Position numbers and translations under genes: made by a program. Positions 1 through 7,148 of a DNA stretch of 64,000 nucleotides are shown here, one piece after another; position 1 is the first letter of the stretch, and each line of letters opens with the position of its first letter. Source of the stretch: Sporosarcina sp. P32b. GTDB lineage: Bacteria; Bacillota; Bacilli; Bacillales_A; Planococcaceae. Location of the stretch: contig NZ_PDZB01000005.1 of the NCBI RefSeq assembly GCF_002743335.1, positions 98,745 to 162,744 of the forward strand, written 5' to 3'. A model generated the notes under the pieces. That model was not told where the DNA came from. It ran no database searches and saw only the letters and a program-made list of their open reading frames with translations.

Positions 1-2
1 CT

Positions 3-677
3 GAAACCCAGCAAAGCATGCATTCGGATATGGACATTATGCAAACGTTAGAAATGGGCGATGAGAAAAAAGAAATGAATTCAACAATTGAGATGGATAT
101 GATTCTTGAACCGCTCGCAATTCGTCAAACGATGAATATGCAAGCTAATGGTGAAGAAATAGCGATAGAACAATATATGACTCAAGAAGGCTTCTTCATG
201 AAGAATCCAGAGTCAGGTAGTTGGATCAAATTGCCGAATGAAATGTATAAAGAAGTCACCGGTCAAACAGCAGGAATGACTGAATCACCAGTGGACTTCA
301 CTATGTATGAGGAATATGCAGAAGACTTTACATTTGAAGAGACCGACGATGAATATGTTCTAACGTTGATAGGCTCCGGTGAAAAATTCAGTGAGCTTAT
401 GAAAGAGATGTTGGATCAGAACATGCCAGCGGAAGCAGATGAAGCGAAGTTGGATAACGTCGATATGAAAATTGAAAAAATTGATCTGCAATTTACTATC
501 GATAAAAAGACATTCTTCACAAAAGACTTTGACATGGATATGATCATGGCAATGGAGGAACAAGGCCAGCAAGTTAAAGTCACACAGAATGTTAAAGGTA
601 CTATGACCAAGATCAATGAGATTGATGAAATCAAAGTACCGAAAGAAATACTGGATAGTGCTAAAGAAATGGATTAA
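3..677 (+). CDS. DUF6612-type lipoprotein, 3' part only
   Basis: The reading frame is open from the first bases of the window, so the N-terminus, including any lipoprotein signal, lies upstream and the gene is partial. The visible 225 residues are acidic and Met-rich, with an alternating beta-strand pattern (repeated MDMI/MDMD segments). This resembles the extracytoplasmic DUF6612 proteins of Bacillus and Planococcaceae, which are distantly LolA/LppX-like. The motif near GSWIKLPNEMY and the C-terminal INEIDEIKVPKEIL are typical of that family as I remember it. No enzymatic function is known to me. A strong hairpin terminator follows, so the gene is not co-transcribed with the iron transporter downstream. 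Confidence 0.7.
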   Translation, partial: ETQQSMHSDMDIMQTLEMGDEKKEMNSTIEMDMILEPLAIRQTMNMQANGEEIAIEQYMTQEGFFMKNPESGSWIKLPNEMYKEVTGQTAGMTESPVDFTMYEEYAEDFTFEETDDEYVLTLIGSGEKFSELMKEMLDQNMPAEADEAKLDNVDMKIEKIDLQFTIDKKTFFTKDFDMDMIMAMEEQGQQVKVTQNVKGTMTKINEIDEIKVPKEILDSAKEMD

Positions 678-691
678 CAGTAAATGAATAC

Positions 692-726
692 ACCGTTTTC
701 CGTGTCATACGGAAAACGGTTTTTTC
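692..726 (+). terminator. Rho-independent terminator after the DUF6612 gene
   Basis: An 11-bp inverted repeat (accgttttccg / cggaaaacggt) around a short loop is followed by a run of T. It sits 15 bases after the stop codon. Confidence 0.9.
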
Positions 727-794
727 GTATGATCTCATATGGATGAATAAATAACGGTGCATTAGTCCCGTAATCGTCAATTAGTGAAAAGTAT

Positions 795-809
795 TGATAA
801 CGATTTTCA
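795..809 (+). promoter_or_regulatory. Fur box 1 upstream of yclN
   Basis: TGATAACGATTTTCA matches the 7-1-7 Fur operator core (TGATAAT-n-ATTATCA) with few mismatches. It lies just upstream of a predicted -35 element and so is placed to block RNA polymerase when iron is plentiful. Confidence 0.7.
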
Positions 810-817
810 TTTAGATA

Positions 818-846
818 TTGACATCATATGCTAAACGCGGTAATGT
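818..846 (+). promoter_or_regulatory. Predicted sigma-A promoter of the yclNOPQ operon
   Basis: TTGACA at 818-823 and TAATGT at 841-846 are separated by 17 bases. The promoter is flanked on both sides by Fur-like boxes, which fits iron-repressed transcription. Confidence 0.55.
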
Positions 847-860
847 TGTTCTTGAGCGAA

Positions 861-875
861 TGATAATCATTTTCA
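861..875 (+). promoter_or_regulatory. Fur box 2 upstream of yclN
   Basis: TGATAATCATTTTCA is a near-consensus 7-1-7 Fur operator. It lies downstream of the predicted -10 element, over the transcription start region. Confidence 0.8.
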
Positions 876-917
876 TTTAAGTGAGAAATGCTCAAATATT
901 CGATATCGGAGTTCTTC

Positions 918-1868
918 ATGAAGAAACGTTACTTAATTACAGCAGTTATACTTTTATCATTTCTTTCGCTGTTTGTCGGTGCAAGCCGAATCACACCAGC
1001 GGACCTATTGGACTGGCGCTCGGAAGCAACAGAAATATTCTTAATAAGTCGTGTTCCACGATTAGTCGCGATATTGCTTGCAGGTGCAGGGATGAGTATT
1101 GCAGGTTTGATTATGCAACAACTGAGCCGCAATAAATTTGTCTCTCCTACTACGGCAGGAACGTTGGATGCGACTAAACTTGGAATCTTAGTGTCCATGT
1201 TGATATTTACCAACGCGACACTATTAGAAAAAATGGCGGTATCATTTACATTCGCCTTACTTGGTACATTCTTGTTTATGCAAATTCTTGATCGTATTAA
1301 ATTTAAAGATGCGATTTTCATTCCGCTAGTCGGATTGATGTTTGGGAATATCTTATCTTCCATCGCCACATTTTTTGCATTTAAAGCAAACGTGATCCAG
1401 AATATGTCGGCTTGGCTTCAAGGAGACTTTTCTATGATCATGAAAGGTCGTTATGAGCTTTTGTATATAAGTGTACCTGTGTTGATCATTACATATTTAT
1501 ATGCGAATCGATTTACAGTGGCGGGTATGGGAGAAGACTTCTCCAAGAACTTAGGACTCGCTTACAAGAGTATCGTCAATATCGGACTGATCTTAGTGGC
1601 ACTAATTACGACAACCGTTGTATTGACAGTAGGTCTGATTCCTTTCCTAGGGTTAATCATTCCGAACATCGTCTCGATTTTCAAAGGAGACCATCTGCAA
1701 AAGACATTGCCGCATACCGCATTGCTAGGTGCAATCTTCCTTCTTATCTGTGACATTCTAGGCAGGGTTATTATCTTCCCATATGAAATCTCGATCAGTT
1801 TAATGGTCGGTGTCATCGGAAGCGCAATCTTCCTGTTCTTGTTGTTTAGGGGGAAAGCCTATGCGTAA
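918..1868 (+). CDS. yclN: Catechol siderophore (petrobactin-type) ABC transporter, permease 1
   Basis: This is an integral membrane permease of the FecCD/BtuC family, with about nine hydrophobic segments. It is close to B. subtilis YclN along its whole length; landmarks are GLIMQQLSRNKFVSPTTAGT, WLQGDFSMIMKGRYELLY and the ATPase-coupling region PFLGLIIPNIV. I chose the ATG at 918 because GGAG lies six bases before it; an in-frame ATG at 888 would add ten residues without a good ribosome site. It forms the membrane pore with the next gene, which it overlaps by eight bases. The two Fur boxes upstream imply induction under iron limitation. The petrobactin assignment follows from B. subtilis YclNOPQ and is inferred here. 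Confidence 0.9.
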   Translation: MKKRYLITAVILLSFLSLFVGASRITPADLLDWRSEATEIFLISRVPRLVAILLAGAGMSIAGLIMQQLSRNKFVSPTTAGTLDATKLGILVSMLIFTNATLLEKMAVSFTFALLGTFLFMQILDRIKFKDAIFIPLVGLMFGNILSSIATFFAFKANVIQNMSAWLQGDFSMIMKGRYELLYISVPVLIITYLYANRFTVAGMGEDFSKNLGLAYKSIVNIGLILVALITTTVVLTVGLIPFLGLIIPNIVSIFKGDHLQKTLPHTALLGAIFLLICDILGRVIIFPYEISISLMVGVIGSAIFLFLLFRGKAYA

Positions 1869-2811
1869 CTCAACGAAACTGCTAATTTTATTGGCATTCT
1901 CATTAGTCTTTTGCGGGTTGTATCTATTTCAAGGTTTGAACGGCAGCTATGACTATGCACTTCCTAGAAGAGCAGTCAAAGTCGTGGCTATGATTTTAAC
2001 AGGTGTAGCAGTGGCATATTCCACAGTTATTTTCCAGACAATCACACATAACCGCATTTTGACACCAAGTATCATGGGATTGGATTCACTCTATATCCTG
2101 CTGCAAACCGTACTCATTTTCTTTTTCGGATCTACATCATTTGTACTGGTCAACCAGCAGTTTAACTTCATGCTGTCGGTAGGTGCCATGATATTATTCG
2201 CCTTGCTGCTTTATCACTTTTTATTTGGTAAAGGGAATAGGCCGATTTATTTCTTATTACTAGTCGGCATCATCGTAGGTACATTTTTCGGAAGTATATC
2301 GACATTCCTGCAAGTGATGATCGATCCGAATGAATTCTTGCGTGTGCAAGATAAGATGTTTGCGAGTTTCAACAATATCAATGGTGATCTCGTTTGGTGG
2401 GCATTATCGATATTGGTTATCACACTTGTTATCGGTTGGCGCTATATCAATGAACTCGATGTTTTATCATTGGGACGCGATACAGCTATCAATCTAGGTG
2501 TGCCGTATCAGTCGGTCGTCAAGATCATGCTGATTTTATCGGCAGTACTGATTGCGGTGTCCACTGCACTTGTAGGTCCGATTACTTTCTTCGGGCTAAT
2601 TGTAGCCAACTTGTCTTACCAATTCTTCAACACGTTCAAGCATTCAGTGTTAATCGCTGGTGCTGCGTTGATGAGTGTCATTGCATTAGTAGGCGGTCAA
2701 TGGATCGTTGAACGTCTTTTCTCTTTCTCGACCACACTCAGTGTGATCATTAACTTTGTCGGTGGCATTTACTTTATCTACTTATTATTAAAGGAGAGTC
2801 GATCTTCATGA
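1861..2811 (+). CDS. yclO: Catechol siderophore ABC transporter, permease 2
   Basis: This is the second FecCD-type permease, 316 residues and strongly hydrophobic, matching YclO. The segment TITHNRILTPSIMGLDSLY corresponds to the conserved N-terminal half motif, and GPITFFGLIVANL to the cytoplasmic coupling helix that contacts the ATPase. The start at 1861 lies inside the last codons of yclN and is preceded by AGGGGGAAA, so translation is coupled. The stop overlaps the next gene by ATGA. It should heterodimerise with YclN. Confidence 0.9.
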   Translation: MRNSTKLLILLAFSLVFCGLYLFQGLNGSYDYALPRRAVKVVAMILTGVAVAYSTVIFQTITHNRILTPSIMGLDSLYILLQTVLIFFFGSTSFVLVNQQFNFMLSVGAMILFALLLYHFLFGKGNRPIYFLLLVGIIVGTFFGSISTFLQVMIDPNEFLRVQDKMFASFNNINGDLVWWALSILVITLVIGWRYINELDVLSLGRDTAINLGVPYQSVVKIMLILSAVLIAVSTALVGPITFFGLIVANLSYQFFNTFKHSVLIAGAALMSVIALVGGQWIVERLFSFSTTLSVIINFVGGIYFIYLLLKESRSS

Positions 2812-3569
2812 TTCAAGTTCGTGAGATAACGAAGTTTTATGGGAAAAAAGCAGTCGTCGAAAAGGTCAGTGTAAATATTCACCGTGGAAAAATCACATCT
2901 TTCATTGGACCGAACGGGGCTGGTAAATCTACTCTTCTATCAATGGTAAGTCGTTTAATGGATGCCGACACGGGCGAGGTATTGCTCGATAAAAGCAAAG
3001 TGAAAGATATGAAATCCAATGATTTTGCTAAGCGCGTCGCGATTTTAAAGCAATCCAACTTTATGAATGTCAAACTTACCATCCGTGAACTTGTTTCGTT
3101 CGGCCGTTTCCCGCATAGTAAGGGCCGTCTTCAGGAAGAAGATGAGCGGATGGTGGATCAGGCGTTGGAGTATATGGGCCTGACAGACATGCAAGAAGCT
3201 TATTTGGATGAATTATCCGGCGGTCAGCGTCAGCGAGCTTTCATTGCGATGACGATTGCACAAGACACCGATTATATCTTGCTCGATGAACCACTGAATA
3301 ACCTGGATATGAAACACTCCGTGCAAATCATGAAAATCTTGCGCCAACTAGTCGACGATCTTGGCAAAACGGTGGTCATCGTCTTGCATGACATCAACTT
3401 TGCCTCTGTCTATTCAGACCGTATCGTTGCGTTGAAAAACGGAAAAGTCGTCAAGGACGGAGTAACAAACGATATTATTACCTCAGATTCATTACGTGAA
3501 ATTTATGATATGGAAATCCCGATTCAACAAATGAAAGATTGCCGTATTTGTGTGTATTTTAACTCTTAA
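2808..3569 (+). CDS. yclP: Catechol siderophore ABC transporter, ATP-binding subunit
   Basis: This is a 253-residue cytoplasmic ATPase that powers import through YclN/YclO. Walker A GPNGAGKST lies at residues 34-42, signature LSGGQRQR near residue 136, Walker B YILLDEP and switch histidine VLHD follow. It overlaps yclO by ATGA. The family is FepC/FhuC-like (iron chelate uptake), and the operon position identifies it as YclP. Confidence 0.92.
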   Translation: MIQVREITKFYGKKAVVEKVSVNIHRGKITSFIGPNGAGKSTLLSMVSRLMDADTGEVLLDKSKVKDMKSNDFAKRVAILKQSNFMNVKLTIRELVSFGRFPHSKGRLQEEDERMVDQALEYMGLTDMQEAYLDELSGGQRQRAFIAMTIAQDTDYILLDEPLNNLDMKHSVQIMKILRQLVDDLGKTVVIVLHDINFASVYSDRIVALKNGKVVKDGVTNDIITSDSLREIYDMEIPIQQMKDCRICVYFNS

Positions 3570-3602
3570 AATAAATCATAAAAAGTGAGGAATTATACTG
3601 AA

Positions 3603-4565
3603 ATGAAGAAACTTACCCTTTCCCTATTCGCATTAATCTTAATGCTTGCACTAGCTGCTTGTGGCGGTGCGAAAGACGAAGAAAAACCTGCAGACAATGC
3701 AACACCTGAAGACAAGCCAGCTGAAGAAAGCAAGGAAGTAACGATTACACATGAACTTGGTGAAACAACACTTGAAAAGAACCCTGAAAAGGTAGTCGTT
3801 TTTGACTTTGGAACATTAGATACGTTGGATGAGCTAGGAATTGAAGTTGCAGGTCTTCCACAATCAAACGTACCAGGTTACCTTTCTAAATACGAAGATG
3901 AGAAATATGAAAATCTTGGTAGTTTGAAAGAGCCTGACTTTGAAGCAATCAATGCAATGAAGCCAGACGTGATCTTCATCTCTGGACGTCAAACAGACTT
4001 GTATGATCAGTTATCTGAAATTGCACCAACAGTTTACATGGGTATTGATACAGCTAACTACATGGATTCTTTCAAAGAGAACATGGGCAAAATCGCTACA
4101 ATCTTCGATAAAGAAGATGAGATGAATACTGAATTAGCAGATGTAGATGCAAGCATCGAAGACATCAAAACTAAGACTGAAGGTATCGACAGCAATGCAT
4201 TGATCATCTTAGCAACTGAAGGAAAAGTAAGTGCATACGGCCCGAGCTCACGTTTCGGACTAGTACATGACGTATTCGGTTTTGAACCCGCTGACGAAAA
4301 AATTGAAGTTTCTACACATGGACAAAATATTACGTTTGAATATATCTTAGAAACAAACCCGGATATTCTCTTCATAATCGACCGTGACGCAGCTATTGGT
4401 AACGGCGCAACAGCAAAAGATTCTGTTGAAAACGATCTTGTGAAGAAAACAAACGCATTCCAAAATGACAAAATGGTTTATTTGAACGGTGAATACTGGT
4501 ACCTATCTGGTGGCGGGCTTCAATCAATCAAAGAAATGATCAAAGAAGTAGAAGCTGGACTATAA
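3603..4565 (+). CDS. yclQ: Siderophore-binding lipoprotein of the YclNOPQ system
   Basis: This is the extracellular solute-binding component, a class III (FhuD/FepB-like) binding protein. The signal peptide ends in LAAC with lipidated Cys20, followed by an acidic Glu/Pro/Asp-rich linker and the two-lobed receptor domain (PEKVVVFDFGTLDTLDELGI; EAINAMKPDVIFISGRQ). It resembles B. subtilis YclQ, which binds petrobactin and precursors. An upstream in-frame GTG at 3585 would put extra residues before the basic signal start, so I use the ATG at 3603, although its spacing from GAGG is long (12 bases). It is the last gene of the operon and is followed by a terminator. Confidence 0.9.
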   Translation: MKKLTLSLFALILMLALAACGGAKDEEKPADNATPEDKPAEESKEVTITHELGETTLEKNPEKVVVFDFGTLDTLDELGIEVAGLPQSNVPGYLSKYEDEKYENLGSLKEPDFEAINAMKPDVIFISGRQTDLYDQLSEIAPTVYMGIDTANYMDSFKENMGKIATIFDKEDEMNTELADVDASIEDIKTKTEGIDSNALIILATEGKVSAYGPSSRFGLVHDVFGFEPADEKIEVSTHGQNITFEYILETNPDILFIIDRDAAIGNGATAKDSVENDLVKKTNAFQNDKMVYLNGEYWYLSGGGLQSIKEMIKEVEAGL

Positions 4566-4574
4566 GAACGAATG

Positions 4575-4608
4575 AAACCCCGGGAGACTCTGTCTTCCGG
4601 GGTTTTTA
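4575..4608 (+). terminator. Terminator of the yclNOPQ operon
   Basis: A GC-rich inverted repeat (aaaccccgg / ccggggttt) is followed by T residues ten bases after the yclQ stop. Confidence 0.92.
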
Positions 4609-4670
4609 TATGCTTGTTGATTGTTCTTTAGCTTTAATTTGTTGGATTGAGCCCAATTACGATGTTTGGC

Positions 4671-5040
4671 CGCTCAATCGTGTTAAGAATCCGCTCATCC
4701 CCTCGGCCTACCCGCTCAATCATGTTCCGCATTCGCTCATACCTTAGCCTACCCGCTCAATCACGTTCCGTATTCGCTCATTACCTTGGCCTACTCGCTC
4801 AATCACGTTCCGTATTCGCTCATTACCTCAGCCTACCCGCTCAATCACGTTCCGTATTCGCTCATTACCTCGGCCTACCCGCTCAATCATGTTCCGTATT
4901 CGCTCATTACCTCGGCCTACCCGCTCAATCATGTTCCGCATCCGCTCATACCTCGGCCTACCCGCTCAATCACGTTCCGTATTCGCTCATTACCTCGGCC
5001 TACCCGCTCAATCATGTTCCGCATTCGCTCGCCCTAGCCC
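4671..5040. repeat. 42-bp tandem repeat array, nine copies
   Basis: Nine head-to-tail copies begin with cgctcaat at 4671, 4713, 4754, 4796, 4838, 4880, 4922, 4963 and 5005. Seven of the periods are visible as 42 or 41 bases, with one T lost in copies 2 and 7; the first and last copies are the most diverged. Each unit is two related 21-bp halves, one starting cgctcaat and the other cgctcatt. Because 42 is divisible by three, all three forward frames stay open for long stretches and give repetitive peptides, but there is no ribosome site, so I regard the array as non-coding. It lies between the yclQ terminator and niaP. Confidence 0.93.
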
Positions 5041-5101
5041 ACATCCAAAACCACCAAAACAAACCAAAAAACAAAACTAGTCAAATACAAATAAAAAGTG
5101 C

Positions 5102-5123
5102 TATAATGACACCTGTAAAGACA
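5102..5123 (+). promoter_or_regulatory. Predicted niaP -10 element with possible NiaR operator
   Basis: TATAAT at 5102-5107 is a consensus -10 element with no clear -35. It is followed directly by TGACACCTGTAAAGACA. Niacin permease genes in Bacillales are commonly repressed by the niacin-responsive regulator NiaR at ACA/TGT-type sites, so this may be its operator; that is an inference from context. Confidence 0.35.
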
Positions 5124-5157
5124 TATAAAGATTGCACAATAGAAAGGTAGAAGCCTT

Positions 5158-6357
5158 GTGAAAAAGAAAGAAATATCTCGGAATAAATTACTAGGTATCG
5201 CTGGGACAGGCTGGATGTTCGACGCGATGGATGTTGGAATTCTGTCATTTGTTATTGCTGCATTAGCTGTAGAGTGGAATCTGACTTCGACTGAGATGGG
5301 CTGGATTGGTAGCGTAAACTCCATCGGTATGGCAATAGGAGCATTCGGATTCGGTTTATTGGCCGATCGGATTGGGCGCAAGCAAGTATTTATGATGACT
5401 TTGGTTTTATTTTCAGTTGCGAGTGGCTTATCCGCGTTGACAACGACATTATGGGCATTTTTAGCTTTGCGTTTCTTAGTAGGAGCAGGGTTAGGTGGAG
5501 AGTTGCCCGTTGCTTCTACATTAGTTTCGGAAAGCGTGTCTGCAAAAGAGCGGGGACGTGTAGTAGTTTTACTCGAAAGCTTTTGGGCAGCGGGTTGGCT
5601 CATAGCGGCTTTAATAGCGTATTTCGTTATCCCGGAATTCGGTTGGAGAGTAGCTCTGATTATCACAGCACTACCGGCATTTTATGCAATTTACTTACGA
5701 CGTAATTTGCCTGACTCCAAGAAGTTTGAAGAGCAAGAAAAAACATCGCAAACGACAGGACAGAAACTAAAGCAATTACTGGCTCCTGCATTTAGAAAGC
5801 GGACAATTATGTTGTGGATCGTTTGGTTTGCTGTGGTCTTCTCGTATTATGGCATGTTCCTCTGGCTACCGAGCGTTATGGTGATCAAGGGTTTTAGTCT
5901 AATTAAGAGTTTCGGCTATGTATTATTGATGACATTGGCACAGTTACCAGGTTATTTCAGTGCCGCATGGTTGATCGAGCGCATGGGGCGTAAATTCGTC
6001 CTCGCTACCTATTTATTTGGAACGGCGCTCAGTGCTCTTGCTTTCGGTAATGCGGAGACATTGACTACGTTGATGGTGGCTGGTGCGTTTCTATCCTTCT
6101 TTAACTTGGGTGCTTGGGGAGCTCTTTATGCTTATTCTCCGGAACAATACCCTACAGCGATCCGAGCGACAGGCTCCGGGGTTGCAGCTGCAGTGGGGCG
6201 TGTAGGAGGTATTTTCGGACCGCTTCTCGTTGGTTCCTTGTTAACGGCAGGATACGGCTTCGGAATTATCTTTGGCATATTCTGCGCAGCAATTATGGTA
6301 GGTGTACTGGCTGTTATTTTCCTTGGAACAGAAACAAAACAAACTGAGTTAACATAG
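5158..6357 (+). CDS. niaP: Niacin permease, MFS family
   Basis: This is a 12-helix major facilitator protein of 399 residues that closely follows B. subtilis NiaP (YceI). Landmarks are the N-terminal GWMFDAMDVGILSF, the MFS loop motif FGLLADRIGRKQ, GGELPVASTLVSE, and YSPEQYPTAIRATGSG near the C-terminal half. It imports nicotinate/nicotinamide for NAD salvage. Translation starts at a GTG preceded by GAAAGGTAGAAG. It is monocistronic between the repeat array and its own terminator. Confidence 0.9.
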   Translation: MKKKEISRNKLLGIAGTGWMFDAMDVGILSFVIAALAVEWNLTSTEMGWIGSVNSIGMAIGAFGFGLLADRIGRKQVFMMTLVLFSVASGLSALTTTLWAFLALRFLVGAGLGGELPVASTLVSESVSAKERGRVVVLLESFWAAGWLIAALIAYFVIPEFGWRVALIITALPAFYAIYLRRNLPDSKKFEEQEKTSQTTGQKLKQLLAPAFRKRTIMLWIVWFAVVFSYYGMFLWLPSVMVIKGFSLIKSFGYVLLMTLAQLPGYFSAAWLIERMGRKFVLATYLFGTALSALAFGNAETLTTLMVAGAFLSFFNLGAWGALYAYSPEQYPTAIRATGSGVAAAVGRVGGIFGPLLVGSLLTAGYGFGIIFGIFCAAIMVGVLAVIFLGTETKQTELT

Positions 6358-6365
6358 TATAAAGT

Positions 6366-6403
6366 AAGTCGTTTCCATTTTACATAAATGGGGGCGGCTT
6401 TTT
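6366..6403 (+). terminator. Terminator after niaP
   Basis: A 15-base stem with several G-U pairs (aagtcgtttccattt / aaatgggggcggctt) ends in TTTTT. Confidence 0.8.
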
Positions 6404-6465
6404 CGATGGTTAACATTTTTGATTCGACATCGAAACCTTTATAATTACAGAAAGGAGTGGATACG

Positions 6466-7128
6466 ATGTTTCGTGTACCAGATGAAATTGCGCGTATAGC
6501 TTTAGAACGCAGCGAAGGATTTCCAGTAGAAGGCTTTGTTCACGGGGAAGGTCCGAAATCACCGACACTCTTACTAATTGGAGAAGCACCGGGGGAACAT
6601 GAAGCAATACATGGTGTTCCGTTCATCGGTCGTGCAGGTGATGAATTGATGAAATCCCTTGCATCGATTGGGTTAACACGTGAAGATGTTTATATGACGA
6701 GTTCGTTTCGCAGTAGACCGTACAAATGGGGGACAAAGAAAGAACGGGATGGTAGTTTGACGGAACGTAAGTATAATCGTCCACCCACACAAAAAGAGCA
6801 ATTGGCTCATGCGCAAGTGCTCGATTTTGAAGTAGCCAATCTTCAACCAAAGCTCATCGTAACACTAGGGAATATTGGCTTGCAACGATTGCTAGGAAAA
6901 CATGCGAAGGTTACAGCTCTTCATGGGCAAGTACTGACGCAACCTGTGCAATATTTAGCAGCATTAGAAGATAAACAATATAGTTTAACGGACGAATCGT
7001 ACACTATATTACCGACATTCCATCCGGCATCCGTGTTTTATCGCCCATCCCTTAGACCTGACTTGGAAGCCGATTGGCACCGCATAGGTGAATACCTTCA
7101 AAGAAAAGTGCAACATCCGTTTGAATGA
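6466..7128 (+). CDS. Uracil-DNA glycosylase superfamily protein (family-4-like) without cysteines
   Basis: A 220-residue protein with the two catalytic signatures of family 4/5 uracil-DNA glycosylases: GEAPGEHEAIHGVPFIGRAG near residues 36-56 and TFHPASVFY near the C-terminus. It should excise uracil from DNA. Canonical family-4 enzymes hold a [4Fe-4S] cluster with four cysteines, but this protein contains none; the usual KCRP position reads RSRP. The cluster is therefore absent. ATG 6466 is preceded by AAAGGAG at ideal spacing; the upstream GTG at 6457 overlaps that site. It is followed 20 bases later by the exporter gene, with another DNA glycosylase two genes on. Confidence 0.8.
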   Translation: MFRVPDEIARIALERSEGFPVEGFVHGEGPKSPTLLLIGEAPGEHEAIHGVPFIGRAGDELMKSLASIGLTREDVYMTSSFRSRPYKWGTKKERDGSLTERKYNRPPTQKEQLAHAQVLDFEVANLQPKLIVTLGNIGLQRLLGKHAKVTALHGQVLTQPVQYLAALEDKQYSLTDESYTILPTFHPASVFYRPSLRPDLEADWHRIGEYLQRKVQHPFE

Positions 7129-7148
7129 GATAGAAATGAGGAAACATC

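Noticed and set aside
4647..5150. Open frame of 167 codons across the repeat array (and shorter ones in other frames)
   Set aside because: No ribosome site, all three frames are open only because the period is 42, and the peptides are low-complexity translations of the repeat.
6451..6466. GTG at 6457 as start of the uracil-DNA glycosylase gene
   Set aside because: The GTG is part of the AAAGGAG ribosome site; ATG 6466 is correctly spaced.
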